The position numbers were made by a program, and so were the translations under genes. The notes under the pieces are model-generated. The model ran no database searches, was not told the DNA's origin, and saw nothing but the letters and a program-made list of their open reading frames with translations. Shown here in pieces: positions 29,459 to 40,800 of a stretch of 64,000 bases of DNA. This stretch comes from Branchiostoma floridae (Eukaryota; Chordata; Leptocardii; Amphioxiformes; Branchiostomatidae), in the NCBI RefSeq assembly GCF_000003815.2, contig NC_049995.1:2304994-2368993 (forward strand), written 5' to 3'. The stretch's first letter is position 1. Every line of letters starts with the position of its first letter.

Positions 29459-31461
29459 CTATTTAGCCTCCGTTCTTGCTGCGTCTCCCCCGACTCCATA
29501 CTTGGCCTTGAGCTTGGAGAGTTCCTCCTCCTTCTTCTTCTGGTCGACCTTCTTAAATGCCTATAAGAAGGGGAACAGAAATGCAGGACTCCATGAGAAA
29601 AAAATGATCACACATTGTATTTACCTGACATTAGGAAAATGAAAATTTACACTCATGTAATTTATTGTAAACAAAAAATGACACGAAATTTATGAAGTAA
29701 ATGGTATATGTACAAACAAAAACATTAAGAAAGTTTGATTTTATTATACTAATTTATAGATGAAATAGAAAGCTGACTTTTTCGTGACGTACATACATAT
29801 ACAGCAACGCATACATCATATTCATAGCAAATACAGTACTGTTGTAAAGGGTGCTATTATAAAATGTACATAATGCTTATAATACAATGCAACTGAAAGA
29901 GTAACCATGGAAGTATAATAAACTGTGAACAACTGTTAGCTGTAACTTTTTCAAAAATTCATGTTTTAAAAGGATTTCAAAATCAAATACAACATTGAAA
30001 ACTCAATATTCAACACATAACAATAGCCAATATTCTTAAAAAATGATGATATAATATGCTTTATTAGAAACAAACTATCCTTGGCGGCAAGCCGGAAATA
30101 TTGAAGAACTGCCTACCCTGTTGGGTTGGTAGTAAAGTACCACCAGATATCTGTTGCACACGTTAAACCCTGAGAGATGGTCGCAGGCATTCTTCGCATC
30201 AAAGATGTCTTCATAGACAACATATGCTGTGCCCTTTGTCTCTGGTGTGTTACCCCTGAAAAAAAATTAAGAGCACGAATATTAGTTGATCCCACATTTA
30301 CTTGACATTATGGCATTGCCATAACTTCTAGAAAGAAATCCATATATACTAAATACAGTTTTGGCAAATTACAATATTAGCACTATTCGATAATCATCAG
30401 TTAGAGTTTGTATATATCCCATAATGCTTTGCTCAAATCTATCCCATAAAGCCTTGCACACTGAGCTGTAACAGAAAACACAAATTGGGTACTAAAAATT
30501 GTAAATATGAACCAAAATGTAAAATATGATTTCTATAAAATGTTCCCGAAAGTACCCTAGTGACAATTATGAGACTTTATGGTCAAGTCATATCTTAATT
30601 CGTCTGCTAAAGAAGTTTTTAGTGTAAAGCGTCATGGAACCACAACACAAAGACGTCAAGAGAATTGCCCCTATATAAAGGCAGCACACCTGTACTCCTT
30701 GGCGTGTTGTATGAAAGGAGAGAAGGTTAGCACTCCCCTTGATAAGGACGGAAGACCCGCTTGCGGGTTTACAACACATATACGGTTAAGGCATTGCCGC
30801 CTACTTCGCGGCATCTAACCAATTTTTTACGGTCGTCACTTTTACACACACATTCAATAAAAAAACTTCGGTACATCTACAAGACCGTCTCTACATGGTG
30901 CTGACCAGGCAAGGGTAATGGACAATTTTTTTATGGATAACCCTTTGATTTAAGCTGAATTTACCGTCCCTGACGCGTTATGTGCACTATGAAAAAGCCA
31001 GAATATTCTTTAGTAGACATTTATGTGGGCTTAAGCCGGAAGAAGAAGAATTTTCGGACAAAGTCAAGGGATCGTTGACTTACATTCGGATCTGTCTGAT
31101 GGCGCCGTACTTGCCGAAGATGTCGTACATCTCCTCTGCTGTGATCTTGTAGGGAAGGTTCCGCACGTAGAGGATTCGGTTCACCTCTGGCGGCAACCGA
31201 ACCTGGGAAAGGGAAGGTGGAATTTTTTTAGAGGAAGGAAAATCATACATGTTTCCAAGCACAACAAGGCCAAGCACCCTATTCGAAAATCGGGATTTAT
31301 ATAAAAATAAGCGATCATAGGACTCATCGAACTAGCAAACCAAAATCAACGATGTACAGACTATAAATAAAACCCTGTTTTGAGCATATTTTGACGAAGA
31401 AGAAGGTTAAATTGGCGTTTTTTCTACTCACATTCGCCTTTCTCGCTGCTTGCATCGCCAT
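29459..31461 (-). CDS. SF3B6: Splicing factor 3B subunit 6 (p14), branch-site binding RRM protein
   Basis: Four coding exons on the minus strand: 31432-31461, 31084-31202, 30117-30255, 29459-29560; 390 nt, 129 residues. The N-terminus [18 protein letters not shown] is nearly that of vertebrate SF3B6. A single RRM follows: RNP2 ILYVRNLP (about 20-27, with the tyrosine at position 22 known in the human protein to contact the branch adenosine) and RNP1 KGTAYVVY (about 57-64). A lysine-rich C-terminal helix follows; the last residues ([11 protein letters not shown]) differ from vertebrates. Known role: subunit of the SF3b complex of the U2 and the U11/U12 snRNPs, in the nucleus. A strong pyrimidine tract and AG at about 31502 suggest an intron in the 5' UTR. 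Intron 2 hosts the U6atac gene on the other strand. It is divergent from the TPD52-like gene. Confidence 0.95.
30672..30679 (+). promoter_or_regulatory. TATA box of the U6atac gene
   Basis: TATATAAA ends 25 bases before the predicted first base of U6atac (30704), the spacing expected of type 3 RNA polymerase III promoters. A proximal sequence element should lie around 30640-30665, but its amphioxus consensus is not known to me, so I do not place it. Confidence 0.75.
30704..30828 (+). ncRNA. RNU6ATAC: U6atac small nuclear RNA (minor spliceosome)
   Basis: The sequence begins GTGTTGTATGAAAGGAGAGA and continues AGGTTAGCACTCCCCTTGA, GACCCGCTTGCGGG (internal stem-loop), ACGGTTAAGGCATTGCC and CCTACTTCGCGGCATCTAAC, then TTTTTT (30823-30828). 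This matches, from memory, the human U6atac snRNA along nearly its whole length. Kept elements include the 5'-splice-site-pairing AAGGA, the U4atac/U12-pairing region and the 3' stem-loop bound by the U11/U12 65K protein. U6atac forms the catalytic core with U12 when U12-type introns are removed. It lies within intron 2 of SF3B6 on the opposite strand, with its own TATA box and a T6 terminator, so independent Pol III transcription is expected. No disabling change was seen, so it looks functional. Confidence 0.95.
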
Positions 31462-31865
31462 CTTGAAAGCTTTGGTGTCGAGGGAACGTCATGACCACCT
31501 ACAAACAAAGAGAGAAAGTTAGCAGCAAAATTGATACTCAGCACAAATACGTCAGTATACTAACGAAACATTAAAACTAAAAATACCAATACTAAAATCA
31601 TAGGTAATAAATGTTATCTATATCAATTTGATGGATACACTTCTGTTTCTGTAATTTTTGCTCAGTCCATAACGTGTTTGTACGCGGTGTGACGTCAGGA
31701 TATCTCGCCCGACATCTCGCGAGATCTGAGGCGACATTTGGCAGGATTTGCGTTACGTCACCATTTTCCACGACTGCAGACGAGAGAAGACCACGTACCT
31801 GACAATTCCCGACATTTTCCCGCAACTTTTCAGCCTCAAACTCCTCAAACCGACCAAGTCTCGTC
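31462..31865. promoter_or_regulatory. Bidirectional promoter between SF3B6 and the TPD52-like gene
   Basis: The two start codons are 404 bp apart and face away from each other. The interval contains the palindrome TCTCGCGAGA (31715-31724), a known element of bidirectional housekeeping promoters, and a full CRE-like site TGACGTCA (31690-31697); a further half site, TTACGTCA, lies at about 31752. No TATA box is placed properly for either gene. The part near 31502 is probably SF3B6 5' UTR and intron. Confidence 0.72.
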
Positions 31866-34800
31866 ATGGACGGCACAACTCCTCCAACAAGACCAGACTC
31901 TCTCTATCCAGACGTCACGAAACCAGGTAAAATACAAACCGGGGGTTCATAAATGGGGGGAGGGGCCTTGGTGTTTATATTTTTCTTTCCGCTTTGGGGA
32001 GGGCAAAGCTAAAATCAATGGGACAAAATTATAATACATGTCGCACCAACACGTCTAACGATTCGCAACGTCTAGTTCCAGCGTAAAAGTGTTAGCTGTA
32101 ATCATATTTACGAAAACATTGCATGTAAAAAAGACATTATTTAATACTTTTGTCGCTTTAAAAATATATCGTGATGTTGTCGAATGTGGAAATGGTGACT
32201 AAATGTCACATGATTATTTCCATGACCTTATTTTTGTCCCGGATCCATAATTTTGTTGTTAGCGAGTTATGGTCGATATTTTCGAGGAAGAATGTCTGTA
32301 GTAAATATCCACATCATTCAGAATATATTGAATTTATCTAAAAACATGGTATTGTATTATATGATATCCAGGAACATACAACTTATTACAAGGGAATGTA
32401 CCTGATTAACATGTTCCATATTGTAGCAGTAAGGGGGGAAAATGAAGATGAAATTCTTGCATGAATTTGTAAAGAATTGACATTAAAAATTACTTAGCCA
32501 CTAGGTTTTTCTAGTATAATTTTTGTAAATTTTCAAAACTGATAAATTTCTGAAAGCTGTTGATTTAAATTCACTATAATTTGCTAACCTTGCATATTTA
32601 TAACCCTCATTGGAAAATTCCATCCAGAAAACAGGAAGTTTGACCATAAAACAGCAAAATCAAAAGTGAGATCATATCAGCCGTATACACATAAACGATA
32701 AACCATTGATAGCAATTACCATGTAATGAATAGGAAACATATCCATAAACCTTTAAACTAATTAGGAAACCCAGTCATAGTAGAGACCCTTAATGTAATT
32801 AGGAAACCAACCAATAGAGAGATTCTCCTAATGATTCAATGCCAACAGCATAATTGCAGACAAAGGTTCTAGATTGACAAGCAGATTTGAGTTAAACATC
32901 AGCAATTCTCGCTGATTGGAGCCAGAGCTAAAATGACTGTCGCCAAGAAGCATCTAGGCTGAAATTTTGTATCTGGTCATTTTTGTACTGAAGCTGTTGT
33001 TATCATTTTGCAAAGATGATCTTAGTCTGTCCTTAATTTTAAGATATTCTAGTTGGAAAGTAAAGATGTAATGAATTCCTGTTGGGCTGGTTTTTGGGGG
33101 TACTTGTTTTTCTGGTACTGCCTCAATGCCTGGAGGACATGGAGGAAGTGGATATGTTACCTATCGTGACTGATTTTAAGTGTTTAATGTTAGAAAGGAG
33201 TAGAAACAGACAGAAACAATATCCTCCCAGGATTCGAACCCGCACTGAATCCGGGCTGCCAGACCACAAACCCAGATGCTACTAGTAAACTGTTACGTTA
33301 TGCCAAAGGCTCAGAGCCATTTGACATGGATGGTTTGGTAGTCTTACTGTTACATTAACTTAAAGACCTCTCTTTCAAATTTTAAAGCTGGTTCGTGATC
33401 GACAGGAAGAAAACCTCGCTTGATGAGCCCACAAGCTCAAAAGGATATCTATTGTTTGCAGGTTACTTACTTACTGAGTTCTCAATGAAGTGAATTTTAC
33501 TTAGAAGAATTATGTGCTCAATTCTTGAACAAGTTTGAAATTTGGTGTCCATCTGGTGATCAAAACAATTTGGCAGAAGGTCATTTTATAGTGTGATGCT
33601 GGCTTTAGTACTGACAATAAATTGGGATTGCTTTCAGCTCATGCAAGAAGCAATGGCTCTCAAAAGAAATTCCTGCTTGTCATTTGAGATAAACTGCTGC
33701 TATTTCAGTATTTTTATTTGTTTACAAATTCAGAAGATGAGGTTTCTTGAGGACATGTATGCTTTCATGTAGATGTGCACCTGTTAGCAAAAATGTTTGG
33801 AACTGTAGACTGCTGACTCCCCCCAGGGGCTTGGAATAGCCACCTGCATTGCAGGAACAATTGATATAAACAATGTGTAATTTGCATAACTATGATAATA
33901 CAAAGTCACCTAATAGTTCAAGAGCAAGAACTGCATTTTGAACACTGCTCCAAATCTATCTGTGTACTCAAAACTTGGAATACATTGAGGGGAAAATTCA
34001 GTTTTATGCCAGAACATAAAACTCTTACTCTTAGTCTTAGCTTGGGTGTCATTACTACTACTGTATGGGACTCAAATTTTACAAAGAAGGAGAAAGGAGT
34101 CATTTGCAGTGTTTGGTTGCGATTGAAACAACTGCAGTCGCACAATGCACTACTACATGTAGTACCACATAAAATCACTGTGAATATTTCACAATTTACT
34201 GTTAGTTACTGTACCATGGTATATTCTCACAAGACAAATGGGAAATCCTAAGTTACATGTACAATGTACAATAAAGTTATGATTTTATGGGAATTCATCA
34301 TTCCCTTTACCAATGTTAACAATCAAATTTTAGGTTCTGGGACGGTTCACATCCCTGGCAAGCCACAGTGTTGTGTCCTTGTGAAAGGCACTTAACACCT
34401 ATTTCCTCACTGGACGCAGGTGAAAATAGTGCCTAGCTTTTGGTTACGGACATCCTCTTACTAGATGGACTGTAAAGCAGGATGCCCCATGTTTGAGGAG
34501 AACCACACCTCTGGTAGGATAATTGAAGATTTGAAGTACAAAACATTTATCCAAAAGAGCACTTATTAGGAGTCCATCCCAAAGTGATATTGATTTATAC
34601 CTTGCAGTCTGGTCTCCAGTTTGACATCTTGAAAAGGTGATGGTCACCTGTTATGTCAATCCTTCCACTGATGAAGGACGTTAACGTCCTTGCACTGATG
34701 TGGTATGTCTCAATAAACAAACAAATAAATAAATATCACAACTTCAATTAAGATAGTACAGAATGCTAAACTGTTTATGTTTATCTTATACAAGGTCACT

Positions 34801-37800
34801 TTGTATTTTGCTGCAACAGCTGTCCTTTTTTATTCATTGTTTTTCTGATGATATTTTGGGTTTTCTAATCTTTCCATCTTTAATTTTGTTTGTCTAAGAG
34901 TAAGACAAGGTCAGTTTGTGTCAGGGAACAGTACTTGTCCATTGTATTTGCTGTTTTTCTGTACCTATAATTGGATTTCCTGTGTTTTGACTCAACATTT
35001 TTCTGTGTGTGTGTGTTTCTGTGTGCGCAGACGATGTGGAATTTGTCCCAAAGTATACCCCGTCGTATTTGAACCCTGCACAAAGTGTGCGTAGGGGTAA
35101 GTAAGGACTGGTGCATTTTGGACTAACTCCTGCATGGAAGTAGAACACTCATAAGTAACAAGACCCTAGCATGTCCAGGTCGAAAGATACAAAAAATAGA
35201 AGTTCTGCTGCAGTACTAAGGTCACATAACAGGGGGCCCAAAATCGACCTTGACCTTCGTCTTCCCAACCCCTACCTACCCTCATGACAATATTTTCCTT
35301 TGTAACTTTACTGACTGATATAGCCGAAAACTACAAACACATGCCAAAAGGTTAGAATAGAAGTACATGTACATTTGTATTGTATTTCCGAAACTGTCCG
35401 AAAGCTTGCCACTTGGGCTTTCCACTTAATGTACATGTGAGGAAAACACGCTACTTTCAAAATCATATCTAATACCTAATAACTTAGACATACAGACAGA
35501 AATATAGTCTTTCAGATTTAACCATTAAAAGTATTTTAATATCTAGACAAATGTTCATTTAAAGTACCAAAATCCAAGAAGAAGAAAATTCTCTGTGGCC
35601 TTACATCATCCACCATAAGCTGCTATATGAGTACGTTGTCATATTGCACAAGATGAAACATACGGTAGAGATAATGGCATAAACCTTCAAATCTTGGAGC
35701 TCTACTAAACGGGCTCAGTTGCGCTCTTACGGCAGACATTTGCGTCAAACCCAAACTATCCACCCCCATAAAATATTGAAGACACAAATCTCACGAGACA
35801 ACCAACGGCTTCCATACAACAGTTGGGATGACTTTATCAGTAGATTTGCCTCTTGGCCGCGAGCCATCTCTTCATGTGATGTCGCTATAGCATCCTGTGG
35901 GGTAGAGTTAAGTGGAATTTTCCATCCAGTCAATATTGGTTTTCCCCACCTTTGGTATTTGGGATGGCTCTAAGGTATGAAATATTCTGTCATATGAACG
36001 TCTACTTGTGTGTGGCTAGAACTTTGATGGACTGAGCAGCACTTGGATTACCGGCATTTGAAATTGAAAAAAAATAAGCACAGGGTGACTGAGTGCTTTA
36101 CAAATGATTTGTATAAAACTAGAGATGGCAGGAAAAAAAGAAATGAAATTTGTGTAAAATATATTGCATTTTCTCGTGTCTACACAATACATAGGCATAA
36201 TTGCTTGCAAGTTTAAGAGTATACAAAATTGAGGTATTATCAGTTATGATATTGCTATTACTAAAGGACTCATTTGAAATTTATATTGAATTTACTGAAT
36301 CAGATCTTGGTCATGAATTTGCCATGTAGTCTATATTGACTTCACTGACAGTAGCAGTAATATGTTTTTATTGATGAAATTACAGGTACTTCATTATCTT
36401 GAATTCAATGATTTCTCTCAATGATTTTGTATACAAGTTTCGACATACATTATTATAACTTATGAACTGTTTCAGTCGTTTTCTTTGCTACTGCAAGATT
36501 GTGATCTTACTTGGTGCAAAATAATTGGCCATTGTGTGAAAACGTTGACTTGTCACATTGCAGACTAGACTAGACAGCATTTACAGTGCAGGGCTCGAAA
36601 TACTGGATGCATGTGCACCCAGGTGCACCCAAAAATGGAACTGTGCACCCAATTATTTTCAGTGGGTGCACAGGGTGCACCCAAATATTTTCTTAGGTTT
36701 ATGTATGGAAAGATATCAAAGTATACTAGTATACATCATATTCTTGACATCCAAGTGTTAGAAAGATAATAAAAAATGTCTGTCATGTTACTTGTTTAAG
36801 AATTTGATAGCTTGTAACTAAGTTTTGTTATTAGTTTTTTGTTGTTGACATTCTACTTAAATTTAAGTGGTGCACCCAAAAATGTTTTGGTGCACCCAAT
36901 TTTTAAAGCTGGGTGCACCAGTGCACCTAATCCCCAAAAATGAATTTCGAGCCCTGCAGTGCGTGGTATTGTATGTGACAGCTTTGCTGATGGTATTGAT
37001 CCTAAGGCAGACTGCTACCATCTGCCCACACTCCAAATGGAAAACCAATAAAATCCTCCGTAACCGGATACAAGCCGAGAGCTTTGTAATCATTACAGTG
37101 GAGATTGTATTGACGTTGGATGATGTAGAGTTTACTTTCAGCAAGACCATTCCTATGTAGGTGTGATGAAAGATATTGGAGGTATTGAAAGAAAGCTATA
37201 TATAAAAATGATATGGTTCCTTTCATTGGATGGGAACACAATAGAACTAAAATTCAAAGAAAAGTAATGTTAGCCAGTTGGACCTGATGTAGAGGTGGTC
37301 ACTTTCGTATTTGTTACTTTGTAGAAAAAGACCATAAATTACGTTGAATTCTAGACTAGAGAATAGAGTCAAATTGAATTATTTGACCATATGGTGTTGC
37401 ATTGTCTGTTTGAAATGTATGAATTGAGTGTTGTTTGTGTTTGTTCATCTTGTCATCTTATCTGGTAAAACAAGTCAATCTTAGAAAGAAATTGTGATAA
37501 ACATGCAATTATCATCCAATCATTCTTTGCCTCATATGGCCATCACTGCAGACAAGCAGCATTATGCAGAAGATTGTTATGGATGACACAATGATAATAA
37601 AATCTAAGTCTGATAAATACCTGCAGTTTCAAATTCTTTATTTGTGACAACCCATTTCCAGGGTTATTATCAATTAAAGAATTGATTGAAACTCTGTTGC
37701 TTTAAAAAAAAAAGAAAACAAACAAAAGATGTCATCCATAAAATCACATTTGTGCATTCTAGTTTAACAGTCTATGCATGTCTGCTTAATTTCTCGGGCT

Positions 37801-40800
37801 TGCGCTCATTGTATTCTTCATTGATTACTAGAAGTAAAACATGCACTATTCAGCGATAATTTATACCGCAATACATCACTAGCTCTGTGTGCAGCACTGT
37901 CAAATACAATCCAATCTTCTCTAATCATATTGATCTCTCTTTCCCTCCTCTTTCCTTTTGCTTTCCTGGTTTAATCACTTATCTTTTTTTACGTTTGACA
38001 TCCACGTATGTTTCTTTTGGGTTTTATTTCTGGACAACTCTTTTGTGTTGCCTTTATCCCGCTGCTTTCTGGACGTTTCTTCGACCCCTGCCGCCGCCAT
38101 GCTGGTGTTTCCCACGCTAGCGTCTAACTCCAGCTCCGGGGAGGGGTGGTCGTACCTGGAGGTGGACACACCAGGAAATAGTACGGTCTCTTTAACTTTC
38201 CTACCATCACCACACGTCACGTGCATGGACTACAACAGTGTAGTTGTATAGGTGCAAAACATATTTTTAGACATAGCTGCACAGTATACAGTAACTCATT
38301 GCGTAGCCACATATCCAAATAAGTATGGTCTCTTTAACTTTCCTACCATCACCATGTGCATGGACTACATTCATTGTAGTTATATACACTGTTGTTATAT
38401 ACAATGTAGGTGCAAAACATATTTTTAGACAAAGCTGCACAGCATACAATAACGCACTGTGTGCCCTGGTCTGTTTAACTTTCCTACCTTCACCACATGC
38501 TTGGACTACAGTGTAGTAACAATCATAGCCTATTGGTGCAAAACATGTTTTTAGATATAGCAGCACATTATACTATAACTCACTGTTTAGCATGGCATAC
38601 AGACATATTACAGCTCCCAAGTCTTTTCTGTCCTCTCTTCAAATCTACAGAGAGAAAAGAAAAGACTTTGGAGCTATAAAAGGTTTGGATAGTACCTGGC
38701 TTCACAGTCTAACGTATAACTGGAGCTACATGTACAGTATGGAATATGCATGCCAAGTATTATATCCCATCCTATTGTAGCTAGCTCCAGTTTAAGTATC
38801 AAAAAAGCAAACCTTTGTTGCTAATGTACTTTACTTTATCTATTACATATCTAAAATTTTGTAGTCAACTATAGAAATATGTTGTGCACCCAAAAGTCTT
38901 TCTAAGTGTTAAGGTTGTGCACCAGTGCACTTACTCCTAAAAATGAATTCCGAACCGTTACAGTACCATGCACGGCCTAGCCTGTGCCAGGGTGAATGAG
39001 TCATGGCCACGTTGTTTAGAACTAGGACAGCAGGACCATGTCTTCTGATCAAGTACAGGTCCTGTTGCTCATGCCAGAATCAATATTTGGGTAATACCGT
39101 ACCAGCTGGTTTAGACTGGTGTTCAATCATTGGGGCAGCTCAGTCCACGGTCAATAGACTGTTACTAAAATGACCCATTCTAGAAATAATTCTAAGCTTT
39201 GCAGTCAAGAGATGGATTTGAAAGGGAAATTGTGACAGTGCATTTGTTCACCATGTACGGCTCGGGCTAAGGCTTAGGCTACATGGTCAATAGACTATTA
39301 CAAAATGAATAGTTGAAAAATTGGATTCCCAGCTTTGTAATCAAGAATTCGCGATTTTTATCCGGGAATGCGACGGGAAAGCAAAATATGCCGGAAAAGG
39401 AAAAATGCCGGGAGACGAATATATACCGAGGGGGTAGTACCGGCCCTAGCTAGGGCTACACAGTCAATAGACTGTTACAAAATGAATGGTTGTATTCAGG
39501 GTTCTAGCTAGGATAAAATTTGAGCGTAGTGGTAAAGGCGAGGGAGCGAAGCGACCAAGCTCGAGGGCGCGAAGCGCCCGAGGGGGGGATGGTGTGGAAG
39601 GGGGGGTTTTCCCCCCCTTCCACAGTATGGAGCTTTTGGAAAAATAGAATTAAAATTGGCCATTGTTAGGGACCTATGAAAGGAAAATTGTTGTTTTCTC
39701 ACTATGTATTCTTGATGGGTAATTCTTATACTTTGCATCATGTCACTGTGTTAACCTTACAAAGGACCTTGTCACAAGATATCTTAACTCAGACACAGAA
39801 ACAAAAAGATTAACAGGAAAACCTAGAAACAGGTAAGTAACATCATTTTACTAAAAGTTACTAGAGAGTCAAACAAAGTTAAGAATTAATTTCAAAATTC
39901 TGTTATCATTTCTACATACATTTCAATATTTGCTTAGACTTTCTCAATCAGTCAATGTTCTTTCTTCCATTTCCGAGCAATATTCAAAATACAGTATTCA
40001 ATTTCATGGCAGTGGGAACAATGTTTCCAATAGTTAAAAAAGAATGGCTACATCACACTGCCATAATCTTATAATGTTAGATTGGGCCTTGAAAAATATC
40101 ATATAGAGTAATACATTTGACCTGACCTGTATATATGTAATCTATTCACAATTTGCTGTGAGTTACACGTAGTTGATTACATGAAATCAGCACCTAAGCC
40201 TCTCTGCATCTCTTGTTAATTAATTCTAGAAATTTAGTTAGAGAAAGAACACAGAACACACTTTACATTTTACACCTCCCCCTACATGTCATATCGTATT
40301 GCTGATTCCTCTGCAGGCAAATACAGGAAGATAGAAAGAAAGCACGTTCTTTTGAGACCTGTGTAAATTGTGACTCCAGTTGAAACTGATACACACCAAA
40401 TATGGGTTAATGTATTCATCTAGTATGAGGCAGGGAAACATTCCCACGGTTTCCATACTCAAGGCTCCGCCCACCAGACACTCCGGCACCCCGGCCTGCT
40501 GGCGGCAAAACTTTCCACAAAGGCTGAAAAACTTAACTCCCCCCTTTTGGGGGCGTTGTCCAGTCAGGTTGTTACTTATGGGGAGGGCTGACGGCTTGTG
40601 GATTTTCCAAAACATCGGGCGGAACTGACAATAGATGATGATTAAATGATAATAACAAATGCCCACAAAGCATATAACTGATGGCAACAGTGCTCCAACT
40701 TTCTAAAAAATATTTCACATTATATATTGTTAGTTTAGTTTGACTTTCTACTTTGATAAAATGACCAAAAATATCTGCTATTGTCACGAACTTTCAACAG

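Noticed and set aside
34660-34700. Possible hammerhead around CTGATGAAGGACG
   Set aside because: CTGATGA and a perfect hairpin are present, but the required GAAA after stem II is absent.
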